From contig NZ_SNXU01000001.1 in the NCBI RefSeq assembly GCF_004362515.1, positions 1,302,001 through 1,366,000 on the forward strand: a stretch of 64,000 nucleotides of DNA. The letters are read 5' to 3'. Below are positions 1 to 9,051 of this stretch, one piece after another. Positions within the stretch are counted from its first letter, which is position 1. Each line of letters opens with the position of its first letter. This DNA is from Actinokineospora alba (GTDB lineage: Bacteria > Actinomycetota > Actinomycetes > Mycobacteriales > Pseudonocardiaceae). The notes beneath the pieces are model-generated. The model had not been told where the DNA came from. It worked only from the letters and a program-made list of their open reading frames with translations, and did no database searches. Position numbers and translations under genes: made by a program.

Positions 1-680
1 CGAAGGCCGCGGAGCGCGAGGAGAAGCACGTCCCGGTGGTCGAGGTGTTCCGCGGCCACTGGCGGCGGGTGCTGATCGCGATCGGCGCGCGGATGGCGGA
101 GAACGTGTCGTACTACGTGATCACCGCGTTCATCCTGGTGTACGTGACGACCGGTCTCGGCATGGCCAAGGGCGTCGGGCTCAACGCGGTGCTGATCGGG
201 TCGGCCGTGCACTTCGTGTCGATTCCGTTGTGGGGCGCGCTTTCCGACCGGATCGGCCGCAGGCCGGTGTACCTGATCGGCGCGGTCAGCATGGCGGTGT
301 GGAGCTTCGCGTTCTTCGCGCTGCTCGACACCAAGTCCCCCGCGACGATCATCCTGGCCGCCACCGTGGGCCTGGTGCTGCACGGTGCGATGTACGGGCC
401 GCAGGCCGCGTTCTTCGCCGAGCAGTTCCCGACGCACGTGCGCTACACGGGGATGTCGGTCGGCAGCCAGCTGTCCTCGATCGCCGCGGGCGCGGTCGCC
501 CCGCTGATCGCGGTGGCCCTGTTCCGGGAGTACAAGAGCACTATTCCGGTGTCGCTGTATGTGGTCGCGATGTGCGTGATCACCACGGTCGCGGTCCTCG
601 CGGCCCGCGAGTCCAAGGGCGAGTCGCTGGGCGAGCGGGCCGGGGGCACGGCCCGCGAGCCGGTTCCGAGCGCGTCCTGA
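1..680 (+). CDS. MHS-family MFS metabolite:H+ symporter, C-terminal part (5' end cut by window)
   Basis: The frame is open from base 3, so the gene starts before the window. About 226 C-terminal residues remain. They contain six hydrophobic segments and the MFS inter-helix motif SDRIGRRPVY, followed by a GPQAAFFAEQFP stretch and a VRYTGMS stretch that recur in the metabolite:H+ symporter (ShiA/KgtP/ProP-like) branch. By family this is an inner-membrane proton symporter for a small organic acid or osmolyte; the substrate cannot be read from this half. A strong hairpin follows the stop. The next gene, a GAF/PucR-type regulator in the same direction, is a candidate controller. Confidence 0.85.
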   Translation, partial: KAAEREEKHVPVVEVFRGHWRRVLIAIGARMAENVSYYVITAFILVYVTTGLGMAKGVGLNAVLIGSAVHFVSIPLWGALSDRIGRRPVYLIGAVSMAVWSFAFFALLDTKSPATIILAATVGLVLHGAMYGPQAAFFAEQFPTHVRYTGMSVGSQLSSIAAGAVAPLIAVALFREYKSTIPVSLYVVAMCVITTVAVLAARESKGESLGERAGGTAREPVPSAS

Positions 681-684
681 CCAG

Positions 685-720
685 CCCCGGGGCCATCCGC
701 CACCACGGGTGGCCCCGGGG
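685..720. terminator. Intrinsic terminator after the MHS transporter
   Basis: Perfect 11-bp arms CCCCGGGGCCA (685-695) and TGGCCCCGGGG (710-720), extendable by three more pairs including one wobble, followed by TTT. It begins 4 nt after the transporter stop. Confidence 0.8.
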
Positions 721-751
721 TTTCCACCTGGGGATTGCGTGAGGTGCGACG

Positions 752-2620
752 ATGGCGACCGTGATGGCCGACGACGCCGTGCGCACGCTGCTCGACCTGC
801 TCGCCCGTGGGGCGGGCGGGGAGCAGCTGGCGCAGGTGGCCGCCACCGCACGGGCCTCGGGCCTCGACGGCGCCGACCTCGCGCTCATCGAGCAAGCCAC
901 CGAGAACGCGCTGCGGGTGCGGCACACCGTCGCCGAGCACCGGCGGCGTGAGGCCGAGCTGACGGCCCTGTTCGACACGGCGAGCGACCTGGCCCGGCTG
1001 CGCGACACCGACGCGGTGCTGCGGTCGATCGTGCACCGGGCGCGGATGCTGCTCGGTGTGGACGTCTCGTACCTGACGATGAACGACGAGGTCGCGGGCC
1101 GCACATACATGCGAGTCACCGACGGCTCGGTGTCGGCGCTGTTCCAGCAGGTCACGCTGGCCATGGGTGAGGGTCTCGGCGGACTCGTCGCGCAGACCGC
1201 CCGGCCGTACGCGACCCGCGACTACTTCGCCGACGAGCGCTTCCGGCACACCAACCCGATCGACACCTCCGTGCGTGACGAGGGCTTGGCGGCGATCCTG
1301 GGTGTGCCGCTTCTGTTGGGCAGCAAGGTGATCGGCGTCCTCTACGCCGCCGACCGGACACCGCGTGACTTCGCCGCGGAGGAGGTCGCGCTGCTGGCCT
1401 CGCTGGCCGACCACGCCGCGATCGCCATCGACAACGCCCACCTGCTCGACGAGACCCGGCTCGCGTTGGCGGAACTCAACGGCGCCAACGAGACGATCAG
1501 CGCGCACAACGCCGCCATGCGCCGGGCCGAGGAGGCCCACGACAAGCTGATGGACGTCGTGCTGCGCGGCGGCGACGTCCCTGATGTCGCCGCCGCGGTC
1601 GCGGAAGTGCTGCACGGCGGCATCGCCGTGTACGACGCCGCTGGAGTCGAGCTGGCCCGGGTTGGCGCGGGATCGGCCCGGCTGTCGGCGAAAGCCGTGG
1701 GGAAGTCCCGCTCTTCCGGCCGGGCGGTGTCCACTCAGGACAACTGGGTCTGCGCGGTGCACGCGGGCCAGGAACTGCTGGGCAGTCTCGTGCTCACCGG
1801 CAGGCCCGAGTTGGCGGACGCGGACCGGCGCCTGTTCGAACGCGCGGGCGTGGTGACGGCGCTGCTGCTGATGCTGCGCCGGTCGGTGGCCCAGGCCGAG
1901 GACGAAGTCCGGGGCGAGCTGCTGACCGACCTGCTGACCGCCCCCGACCGCAATCCGGGCGCGTTGTTGGCCCGTGGCAGGCGATTGGGCGTCGACCTGA
2001 CCGAGCCGCACGCGGTGCTGGTGGCCACCGCCGACCAGGTTCCGCGCCGCCGGCTGGCGCTCGCCGCCGCGCGCTATGGCGCGCTGGTGGGCGTGCACGC
2101 GGACCAGGTGGTCGTGCTGAGCCGGGAATCCGCGCCGGGGAAGCTGGCGGCACGGATGGCGACCGTGCTCGGGTCCACTTTGGACACCGACGTCACGGTG
2201 GGCGCCGCTGGTCCGGTGGCGGGCGTCAGCGCCCTGGTCGAGGCGCACGCGGAGGCGGCCAGGTGCCTGCGGTCGCTGCTCGCGCTCGGCCGGTCCGGGC
2301 AGGGCGGGTCGATGGCCGATCTCGGGTTCGTCGGCCTGCTGTTGGGCGAGGCCACCGATCTCGACGCCTATGTCCGATCGACCCTCGGCCCGGTCCTGGA
2401 CTACGACGAGCGGCGGGGAACCGAGCTGCTGCGGACCCTGCGGGCGTACTTCTCCAGCGGCTCGAACCTGACCAAGGCCAAGGAGGTGCTGCACGTGCAC
2501 GTGAACACCGTGGCGCAGCGGATGGAGCGGATCGGCTCACTGCTCGGCGATGACTGGCAAAGCCCGGAGCGTTCGCTGGAAATCCAGCTGGCCCTGCGGT
2601 TGCACGACGTCATGCCCTAG
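752..2620 (+). CDS. GAF-domain transcriptional regulator with PucR-type C-terminal HTH
   Basis: 622 residues. The start is ATG at 752 with GAGGTG 6-11 nt upstream. Residues about 70-230 form a GAF-like sensor (GEGLGGLVAQT, ILGVPLLLGSKVIGVLYAAD). A middle region of roughly 270-520 resembles the GGDEF-like/CdaR spacer of PucR regulators. The last 60 residues are the PucR helix-turn-helix (LRAYFSSGSNLTKAKEVLHV, HVNTVAQRMERI). Family members are ligand-responsive activators that control neighbouring catabolic or transport genes. It lies 71 bp downstream of the MHS transporter, across a terminator, so it is probably transcribed separately. The ligand is unknown. Confidence 0.88.
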   Translation: MATVMADDAVRTLLDLLARGAGGEQLAQVAATARASGLDGADLALIEQATENALRVRHTVAEHRRREAELTALFDTASDLARLRDTDAVLRSIVHRARMLLGVDVSYLTMNDEVAGRTYMRVTDGSVSALFQQVTLAMGEGLGGLVAQTARPYATRDYFADERFRHTNPIDTSVRDEGLAAILGVPLLLGSKVIGVLYAADRTPRDFAAEEVALLASLADHAAIAIDNAHLLDETRLALAELNGANETISAHNAAMRRAEEAHDKLMDVVLRGGDVPDVAAAVAEVLHGGIAVYDAAGVELARVGAGSARLSAKAVGKSRSSGRAVSTQDNWVCAVHAGQELLGSLVLTGRPELADADRRLFERAGVVTALLLMLRRSVAQAEDEVRGELLTDLLTAPDRNPGALLARGRRLGVDLTEPHAVLVATADQVPRRRLALAAARYGALVGVHADQVVVLSRESAPGKLAARMATVLGSTLDTDVTVGAAGPVAGVSALVEAHAEAARCLRSLLALGRSGQGGSMADLGFVGLLLGEATDLDAYVRSTLGPVLDYDERRGTELLRTLRAYFSSGSNLTKAKEVLHVHVNTVAQRMERIGSLLGDDWQSPERSLEIQLALRLHDVMP

Positions 2621-2625
2621 ACAGC

Positions 2626-2659
2626 CCGGAGGGGCCCGTCACAAGACGAGCCCCTCCGG
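2626..2659. terminator. Bidirectional terminator between the regulator and the M43 protease
   Basis: CCGGAGGGGC (2626-2635) pairs with GCCCCTCCGG (2650-2659). After one mismatch, CGTC/GACG closes a 4-nt ACAA loop. It lies between two convergent stops (2620 and 2698), so it can serve both genes. Confidence 0.8.
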
Positions 2660-2697
2660 AAACAACCGGCTGCCTCACACAGCCGACCGTCAAAGCA

Positions 2698-3660
2698 CTA
2701 CTTGCCCGCGCGGTAGGCGGCCCAGGCGTTCGACATGCGGGTCGACTGGCCGGGGGTGAACTGGTTGTAGCAGTCGTCGTAGGAGTAGTCCATGTAGTTG
2801 TGGATCGGGTCCAGGCCCGGCAGGTTGCAGGAGTCACGGCCGGTCGGGCAGCCCGAGGTGGAGCTGGACTGCGCCGGAGTGTCGGCGACCTCGTCGTTGG
2901 TCGAGGTGCAGCCACCCTGGAAGGTGTGCCACAGGCCCATCCAGTGACCGGCCTCGTGGGTCAGGGTCTTGCCCTTGTCGAAGTTCGTCGCGCTGCCACC
3001 GGGAACGCTGGCGTAGTCGATCACGACGCCGTCGACGGTCGGGTTGCTGGAGTAGCTGGACGGGAAGGTGGCCCAGCCGAGGCCGCCGATGTCGGCCGAC
3101 CACACATTGAGGGTGCTGGCACCGCCGACGCGGGTCGCGGACTTCATCTGCTTCTCGACGTTGGACCGGTCCGCCCTGGTGAACCAGGTGTGGTTCGACC
3201 AGCGCTTGGTTTCCTGCAGGGTGAAGGTGAAGCCGGTGTTCGCCGCGACGCCCGGCGCCTCGGCGCCCGCGAAGCCGTCGTTGAGGACCTTGATCTGCGC
3301 GGCGACCGTGGCGTCGGACATCGAGCCGACGCCGCCGTTGCCGGTGATGATGTGGAACACGACCGGGATGGTCGCGCCCGCGGCGTAGGCGCCGTTCGCC
3401 TTGAGCGAGGCGACCTTGAACCGCAGCTCACGGTTGATCCGCTGCGCCTCGTCCTGCGTGATCTCGTTGCGCTCGACGCCGGGGGCGGTGCCGGGCTTCA
3501 CGCGGTCGGAGGAAAGCGTGCCCGCGCACAGTTCCGGGCGCAGTGCGGCGGTGGGGGTGCCGGTGTCGGCGACCGCGCCACCGGCCAGGGTCAGGCCACC
3601 GAGCGCGAGCGTCGCCGCGAGCATCACGGTGCGCGCACGCAAAGAACGATCCTGAGTCAT
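2698..3660 (-). CDS. Secreted zinc metalloprotease, peptidase M43 (pappalysin/cytophagalysin) family
   Basis: 320 residues, ATG start with GGAGGACAT just before it. The N-terminus is a signal peptide (basic start, hydrophobic segment about 11-30, AVADT cleavage area). The extended zinc motif HEAGHWMGLWH lies at about 235-245 and the Met-turn NYMDYS at about 288-293, which together define M43B enzymes. Six cysteines in the C-terminal third suit an extracellular fold. By family it hydrolyses proteins outside the cell; the substrate is unknown. No pro-peptide domain is obvious beyond residues 32-85. A CRP-type palindrome and an AT-rich stretch lie upstream (3727-3770). Confidence 0.93.
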   Translation of the reverse strand: MTQDRSLRARTVMLAATLALGGLTLAGGAVADTGTPTAALRPELCAGTLSSDRVKPGTAPGVERNEITQDEAQRINRELRFKVASLKANGAYAAGATIPVVFHIITGNGGVGSMSDATVAAQIKVLNDGFAGAEAPGVAANTGFTFTLQETKRWSNHTWFTRADRSNVEKQMKSATRVGGASTLNVWSADIGGLGWATFPSSYSSNPTVDGVVIDYASVPGGSATNFDKGKTLTHEAGHWMGLWHTFQGGCTSTNDEVADTPAQSSSTSGCPTGRDSCNLPGLDPIHNYMDYSYDDCYNQFTPGQSTRMSNAWAAYRAGK

Positions 3661-3726
3661 ATGTCCTCCATGCAGGGGAGTGGGACGCCTGGATCCTCAC
3701 CGGGGCCGCATGCGCACTGGGGCATT

Positions 3727-3742
3727 TGTGACCTGGGTCACC
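3727..3742. promoter_or_regulatory. CRP/FNR-type binding site upstream of the M43 protease
   Basis: TGTGACCTGGGTCACC matches the CRP consensus TGTGA-N6-TCACA at 9 of 10 fixed positions. It lies 67-82 nt upstream of the protease ATG beside an unusually AT-rich stretch (about 3742-3770) that could hold the core promoter. Regulation by a cAMP/CRP-like protein is inferred from the motif alone. Confidence 0.55.
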
Positions 3743-3767
3743 TATTAACGTATTCCCATATATTGGT

Positions 3768-5102
3768 TCATTCTCGGGAGTACCCGCAGGTAGAAGCCGA
3801 TATCGAAACAAGAGTTCCGGTCGGCGGGGTGCCATCCAGCCAACCTTCCAGGGCGTCGAACGCGGTCCGGAAGCACGGGCCGAGGGGGCGAAGCTTGTCG
3901 GGATAGACGTCGTAGAGGCCGTCGACGTGGGTCCCGCCGTCGATCCGGTAGTAGCGGTGCAGCGCGCTTCGGTCCTGTGTGGTCACAAGATCCGCGTAGA
4001 CGTCCGAGCTGCGCGAGATCGGCAGCAGGGCGTCGAGGGTGCCGTGCAGCGTGATCAGTGGCTTGTGGATCCGACCGGTCAGCGAGATCCGTTCCACCGC
4101 CCGGTGCACCGATTTCGGTCGCGCGGCGTAGTCGTAGTCGGCGTCGCAGTTCGGGGTTCCGCTGACGCAGAAGGGAATACCGGCTTGGAGGTCGCCGTCG
4201 AAAGCGGGGTCGAACTCCTCGCGGTAGATGCGCTGGGTGAGATCCCAGTAGACCTGGTGGTGGAACGGCCACAGGAACTCCGAGCCCGGCGCGAAGCCCG
4301 CGTCGAGAATCGCTTGGTGCGCCGCGGGATCACCCGCCGCGTAGGCCGGGTAGTGGCGGATCGCGGCGGGGAGCGAGGTGAACATGTTCGGCCCCTCCTC
4401 GGTCCACAGCGTGCCTTCCCAGTCGACACCGCCGTCGTAGAGGCCGGGCCGGTTCTCCAACTGCCAGCGCACCAGGTACCCGCCGTTGGACAGCCCGGCC
4501 ATGAGGGTGCGCGCCGGAGGACGGCCATAGTGTTGCGCCACAACGGCTTTCGCCGCGATCGTCAGCTGGGTGACCCGGGTGTTCCACTCGGCCACCGCGG
4601 CACCGGGCCGTCGGCCGTCGGTGTGGAAGCCGGTGCCGGTGTTGCCCTTGTCGGTCGCGGCGAACGCGTATCCGGCCGCGAGGACGTGGTCGGCGATCGC
4701 CCGGTCGTTGGCGTACTGCCTGCGCACCCCGGGGGCGCCGGAGATCACGAGCCCGCCGTTCCACCGGGCGGGCATCCGCAGGACGAACTGGGCGTCGGAG
4801 TTCCAGCCGTGGTGGGTGTTGCTCGTGGAGGTGTCGGCGAAGTGGCCGTCGAGCTGGACTCCGGGCACGGCCGCGGGCCTGGGCAGGCCCGCCGAGGTCA
4901 GCCCGGCCCAGTCGGCGGCGACGGTGTGACCGGTGACCGAGGTGCCCGCAGTGGTGAGGTCGTCGAGGCAGGCGGCCAGCTGCCGCTGCGCGCCGGGCAC
5001 GCGCAGCCGGTCGGCCGCGCAGTGTCCACTGTGTTCAGTCGCGGCGGCGGGCCCGGCGGTGAGAGCCAGGCAGACCGCGGTCAGGGCGATGCGGGCGAAC
5101 AT
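3768..5102 (-). CDS. Secreted alpha/beta-hydrolase (tannase/feruloyl esterase or 3-hydroxybutyrate-oligomer hydrolase-like)
   Basis: 444 residues from ATG 5102, chosen because GGAGG lies 8 nt upstream and the next 24 residues form a signal peptide (MFARIALTAVCLALTAGPAAA). A longer frame to 5177 lacks these signals. The nucleophile elbow is GLSNGGY (about residue 220). Further on, ITLHGTLDALLP and GGTHVDG supply a probable acid and catalytic His. The overall pattern resembles the tannase/feruloyl esterase and 3-hydroxybutyrate oligomer hydrolase group. At least four cysteines suit secretion. The ester substrate cannot be assigned. It is followed by the M43 protease on the same strand, separated by 107 bp with its own promoter-like signals. 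Confidence 0.75.
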   Translation of the reverse strand: MFARIALTAVCLALTAGPAAATEHSGHCAADRLRVPGAQRQLAACLDDLTTAGTSVTGHTVAADWAGLTSAGLPRPAAVPGVQLDGHFADTSTSNTHHGWNSDAQFVLRMPARWNGGLVISGAPGVRRQYANDRAIADHVLAAGYAFAATDKGNTGTGFHTDGRRPGAAVAEWNTRVTQLTIAAKAVVAQHYGRPPARTLMAGLSNGGYLVRWQLENRPGLYDGGVDWEGTLWTEEGPNMFTSLPAAIRHYPAYAAGDPAAHQAILDAGFAPGSEFLWPFHHQVYWDLTQRIYREEFDPAFDGDLQAGIPFCVSGTPNCDADYDYAARPKSVHRAVERISLTGRIHKPLITLHGTLDALLPISRSSDVYADLVTTQDRSALHRYYRIDGGTHVDGLYDVYPDKLRPLGPCFRTAFDALEGWLDGTPPTGTLVSISASTCGYSRE

Positions 5103-5323
5103 CGGGAGGCCTCCACGTCGTCGGGGTGAAGGCCAACGTAGGGAGCGGGCGAGGGCACCGATATCCGGGTGATCCACACAATCCGGCCGCCAGATGTAGT
5201 GGTGATCACCGTGAGCGTCCGGTCAGCCGAAAGTGTGGTCCCGGACACAGAATGACCTTGGGCGATGGAGCCAACAGGTGAATCCGGTGGCGGGGCGCCG
5301 ATCGCTGGGCTACACCTGAATCC

Positions 5324-6031
5324 GTGCATGAGGTGCTCGCCGAACTGGGAGTCCGTGCCGACCTGCTCGCGCCGCAACAGCTCAGCGAACTCGACGAACT
5401 CGGCTACTGCCGGTTCGACCGATTCCTGTCCCCGGTCCAGGTCGCCGCGGCGCTCGCCGACGTCGAGGTCCGGCTGCGGGAAAGCGGCACCCAGGGCGGA
5501 ACCCTGCACCTGCGCGGACTGCTCGAAGCGGGCATGGTGTTCGACGCGTTCTGGCTGCGCCCGCACCTGCTCGCGGCGGTCCGGCACCTGTTGGGGCCGG
5601 AGTTCCGCATCAGCGAGATGCACTACCGGGCGAGCACCCCCGACCACGGCGGCCAGGCGCTGCACATCGACACCATCGACCGCGCGGGCCCTGGCCGGTG
5701 GCAGGTCTGCAACGCGGTGGTCGCGCTGACGGACTTCACGGCGGACAACGGCGCGACGCGGGTGGTCCCCGGGTCGCACCTCGACTACGGCTTCGTGGCC
5801 CCGCGTGGGCACGAGGACCATCCCGACCAGGTGGTGCTCGTGGGCCCGGCGGGGACGTGCTGGCTGTTCAACTCGCACCTATGGCACTCGGGGACGAAGA
5901 ACCAGACCGGCCAGGTCCGCCACGCGGTGCTGACCAGGTTCCAGCGTCGAGGTGTCGCGGCACTGCTGGACACCTCGCCGTCGGACGGCACCATCGAGCG
6001 ACTCGGCAGCGCGGCGTACCTCTTGATGTGA
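5324..6031 (+). CDS. Phytanoyl-CoA dioxygenase (PhyH) family Fe(II)/2-oxoglutarate oxygenase
   Basis: 235 residues, GTG start. The facial triad appears as LHIDT (HxD, about residues 110-112) and a distal His in the LWHSGTKN segment; an Arg near VRHAVLTRF would bind 2-oxoglutarate. This double-stranded beta-helix family hydroxylates small lipids or natural-product intermediates in the cytoplasm. It stands alone between two genes on the other strand, so no pathway is implied. A very strong hairpin follows the stop. Confidence 0.85.
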   Translation: MHEVLAELGVRADLLAPQQLSELDELGYCRFDRFLSPVQVAAALADVEVRLRESGTQGGTLHLRGLLEAGMVFDAFWLRPHLLAAVRHLLGPEFRISEMHYRASTPDHGGQALHIDTIDRAGPGRWQVCNAVVALTDFTADNGATRVVPGSHLDYGFVAPRGHEDHPDQVVLVGPAGTCWLFNSHLWHSGTKNQTGQVRHAVLTRFQRRGVAALLDTSPSDGTIERLGSAAYLLM

Positions 6032-6035
6032 AAAA

Positions 6036-6077
6036 TGTCAGCTGGGGACCGCCCCCGAAAACGGTCCCCAGCTGACA
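6036..6077. terminator. Bidirectional terminator between PhyH and FtsX-like genes
   Basis: A 16-bp perfect stem (6036-6051 with 6062-6077; core GTCAGCTGGGGACCG) with a 10-nt loop, placed between convergent stops at 6031 and 6086. Confidence 0.88.
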
Positions 6078-6085
6078 ACCCCCGG

Positions 6086-8374
6086 CTATTCGGTTCGCAT
6101 GGAGCTCAACCTGGTGGCGCCGCGCAGGAACGGCAGCGTCAGCAGGGAGACGAGCAGGCCCAGCACGGCCGCGGCCAGCGACATCGTCGCCACCCCCGCC
6201 CAGTCGACGATCAGGGTCGACGACCCCGCGAGGCGCATGACCAGAGCGGCGAGGACGACCCCGATCGCCACCGCCAACACCATTCCGAGGCCGATCGGCA
6301 CCGCGATCTGCCAGAGCAGCGACCGGGCCAGCGCCCCGGTGGGGACACCACTCGCCGCGAGGATCGCCAGCGGGCGACGCCGTTCCCGGATGTGTTCCAG
6401 CGCCAGCACGAGCAGGCTGGTTCCGGCCAGCAGCAAGGTGAACAGCGACCCGATGAGCAGCCCGCGCCGGGCCGTCACGAACATCTGCTGGTTGGGATCT
6501 TCGTAGCGGGTGGAGGTGTAGGACGACATACCCACCTCCCAGCGCGCCAGTGCCACCGCCGTCCGAAGTCGTTCCATCGACTCCGGCGAACTGGTGTCGA
6601 CGCCGATCCCGGAAGTCGACCCGACGGGTGGCGCGGCCGGACCGGAGGCGGGGGTGGTGATCAGCGCCCAGGACAGCGTGCTGGGCCAGTATTCGAGCAC
6701 CCTGCGCGTCGGGGGCACGGTCCAGGTGCCGTACACCTTCAGCGCGCCGCTTTGGTCGTGGTAGACGGTGGAGAGCACTCGGCCCGGGGTCATGCCGTCG
6801 TCCGGCCGGTCCGCGCCCGGATGGACGAAGACCTGACCATCGGCGCAGTTGGTGATCTTGAGTTGGCGTTCGATCGTCGGGCAGTCGACGACTCGGACGG
6901 CCGTGGTGGACTCGCTGTCCGGGAACTTGACCTCGACTTCCCGGAACGTCGCGACCGACTGAGCCGGGTCGTGCCGCCGCAAGTTGTCGACCACCTTGTC
7001 GATCCCCGCGGGAGTGCCGATCACGGTCGCGTGGGACGGGACGGACGGCCCCCCATGCTCCCGGGGCACGTCGAACGTGACGGACAGAGACATGAGAACC
7101 GACTGCAGGGCGATCGCGCCCGCGAGCACGACCGCGACACCGCCGACGACCCTGGCCGACGTCCCGCTGTCGAGTTGCAGCCTGCGGATCGCCAGCTGCC
7201 ACGAAGACGGACCGCCGCGCAACCCCGCCACCGTGCGCTCGACGACCCACGGCAACAGCAGCGGCACACCGATGAGGACAAGTGTGGCGCCGGTGGCGAT
7301 GACGTAGGACCAGAGTTGGCTGTTGGCGCTGAGGCCATCGGCCGCCAGCAGGAGCGCGACCCCGGCACCGACTGTGGCGAACCGCCACACCATCCGGCGC
7401 CGGACCGGCTTGCTGAACCGCACCACGCCCAGCGGCTCGATGATCGTGCGGCGCAAGGCGAACTGCGCGGTGAGCACAGCTAGGACCGGGATCGCCAGCA
7501 CGACCAGGACGACCATCCACCACACGGGAATCATGTCCGCCGGGTACACGCTGACATCCATCAGGCGAACGCCATCGGCCAGCTGACGGCCGACCAGGAA
7601 CAGTCCCGCGCCGACCACCAACCCGGCCACGGCGCTCACCAGGCTCTCGGCGGCGGCGATGCGCCGGACTTGGGCACTGTCGGCTCCCACCAGCCGCAAC
7701 GCGGAAAGCCTTCGATCCCGTTCCGCGCCCGCGATCCTGGTGCTGGACGCCACAAAGATGAACACCGGAACGAGCAGCGCCACGGATCCCAAGAGCAGCA
7801 AGAGAAGCAGGCCCGGGTCGAGCGGGACACCCCCCAGGCCAACGCCGAAGCCGTACACCTCTCGGCCGTTGCCGACGATCTCCGGTCCGACCCCGACATA
7901 GGCGCGGGCGTCACCGGGATCGGCCACCGCGGACGCGTCGATCAATCCCGCCGTGTGGTACGGAAGTCGCTCGCGCAGCAACTCGGATCCAGGCGCCGAC
8001 AACAGGTCGGCCAGTCCGGGCGTCACGTACATCTCGCCCGCGAGGGGCACCGACGGCAGGCCAGGCGGCACCGGCGAAGTGGGACCGCTCGGCCACACGT
8101 AGCTGATCTCGATGAACCGGTCACGGAATTCGGTGCCGCTGTGGGCGTGGACCAGCGGGTCGACGCCGTCGATCTTGGGGAATTCGCGGGCCTGGGCCGC
8201 TTCCACCCGCTCGTAGCGGGCGTCGATCATCGGGCCGACCGAGGATGCCAGGAGCAGGACCGCGACGGCGATCCCGATGCCGACCGTGCTCAGGACCAGC
8301 CTGGCCACCGAGGTCCGGCCGCCCCCGACGGCCAGCCGGACCCCGATGACCAGGTCGTTGAACCAGGCCTTCAC
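6086..8374 (-). CDS. ABC transporter permease, FtsX/MacB-like
   Basis: 762 residues. The GTG start overlaps the stop of the ATPase gene (GTGA), giving translational coupling. There is an N-terminal membrane segment (about 15-48), a large extracellular region, then a cluster of three helices (about 185-300). A second extracellular region and a C-terminal three-helix FtsX core (about 630-750) follow, so it is the duplicated FtsX type that works without a second permease gene. By family, such permeases with an LolD/MacB-type ATPase expel peptides or antibiotics, or transmit a force across the membrane. The PadR regulator at the head of the operon favours export of a toxic small molecule. Confidence 0.9.
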   Translation of the reverse strand: MKAWFNDLVIGVRLAVGGGRTSVARLVLSTVGIGIAVAVLLLASSVGPMIDARYERVEAAQAREFPKIDGVDPLVHAHSGTEFRDRFIEISYVWPSGPTSPVPPGLPSVPLAGEMYVTPGLADLLSAPGSELLRERLPYHTAGLIDASAVADPGDARAYVGVGPEIVGNGREVYGFGVGLGGVPLDPGLLLLLLLGSVALLVPVFIFVASSTRIAGAERDRRLSALRLVGADSAQVRRIAAAESLVSAVAGLVVGAGLFLVGRQLADGVRLMDVSVYPADMIPVWWMVVLVVLAIPVLAVLTAQFALRRTIIEPLGVVRFSKPVRRRMVWRFATVGAGVALLLAADGLSANSQLWSYVIATGATLVLIGVPLLLPWVVERTVAGLRGGPSSWQLAIRRLQLDSGTSARVVGGVAVVLAGAIALQSVLMSLSVTFDVPREHGGPSVPSHATVIGTPAGIDKVVDNLRRHDPAQSVATFREVEVKFPDSESTTAVRVVDCPTIERQLKITNCADGQVFVHPGADRPDDGMTPGRVLSTVYHDQSGALKVYGTWTVPPTRRVLEYWPSTLSWALITTPASGPAAPPVGSTSGIGVDTSSPESMERLRTAVALARWEVGMSSYTSTRYEDPNQQMFVTARRGLLIGSLFTLLLAGTSLLVLALEHIRERRRPLAILAASGVPTGALARSLLWQIAVPIGLGMVLAVAIGVVLAALVMRLAGSSTLIVDWAGVATMSLAAAVLGLLVSLLTLPFLRGATRLSSMRTE

Positions 8375-9051
8375 TGCACCATCTCCACCTGGCGGGCGCG
8401 GCCGTCGCGGACGATGACCTCACGGTCGGAGTACGCGGCGACGCGCGGCTCGTGGGTGACGAGGACGATCGCCGCGCCGGTCTCCTTGGCCGTGTCGATG
8501 AGCAGGCGCATGACCTGCTCGCCGTTGAGCGAGTCCAGGGCGCCGGTCGGCTCGTCGGCGAAGATCACCTTCGGGCCGGTCACGAGCGCCCTGGCGACAG
8601 CGACCCGCTGCCCCTGGCCGCCGGAGACCTCACCCGGACGCTTGTCCGCCGTGCCGTCGACCTCCAGGCGCGCCAACCATTCCCGGGCGGACTCCTCGGC
8701 CTTGGCGCGGGCCAGGCCGCCGAGACGCAGCGGGAGGGCGACGTTCTCCAGGCAGGTCAACTCGGGGACGAGCTGGCCGAACTGGAACACGAAGCCGAAC
8801 TCGGTGCGGCGCAACGCACTGCGGTCCTTGTCGGACATCGCCGACAACGTCTGTCCGTTGTAGACAACCGTGCCGGACTCGGGCGCGACGATCCCCGCCA
8901 TGCAGTGCAACAGGGTCGACTTGCCCGAGCCGGACGGGCCCATGACCGCGACGATCTCCCCCGCGCCGACAGTCATCGACGCGCCGTCGAGCGCCGCGGT
9001 CTGGCTGTAGGTCTTGCGGAGATCGGTGCCGACCAGGACCGGCTCGGTCAC
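8371..9051 (-). CDS. ABC transporter ATP-binding protein, MacB/LolD type
   Basis: 226 residues from GTG 9051, which overlaps the PadR stop as GTGA. Walker A GPSGSGKST (about 39-47), Q-loop in FVFQFGQL, signature VSGGQGQRVAVARAL, Walker B VIFADEPTGALD and H-loop VTHEP are all intact, so it should hydrolyse ATP. It powers the FtsX-like permease encoded next, with which it overlaps by 4 bp. The longer open frame upstream (to 9330) lies inside padR and is not used. Confidence 0.95.
   Translation of the reverse strand: MTEPVLVGTDLRKTYSQTAALDGASMTVGAGEIVAVMGPSGSGKSTLLHCMAGIVAPESGTVVYNGQTLSAMSDKDRSALRRTEFGFVFQFGQLVPELTCLENVALPLRLGGLARAKAEESAREWLARLEVDGTADKRPGEVSGGQGQRVAVARALVTGPKVIFADEPTGALDSLNGEQVMRLLIDTAKETGAAIVLVTHEPRVAAYSDREVIVRDGRARQVEMVQ

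Noticed and set aside
443..2500. 685-codon antisense frame over the GAF/PucR gene
   Set aside because: Shadow of the real gene; composition Arg/Gly/Gln-rich, no domain.
5200..5323. Leaderless promoter for the PhyH gene (TACACC 8 nt before the GTG)
   Set aside because: The hexamer lacks the final T of the -10 consensus and no -35 is visible at the right distance.
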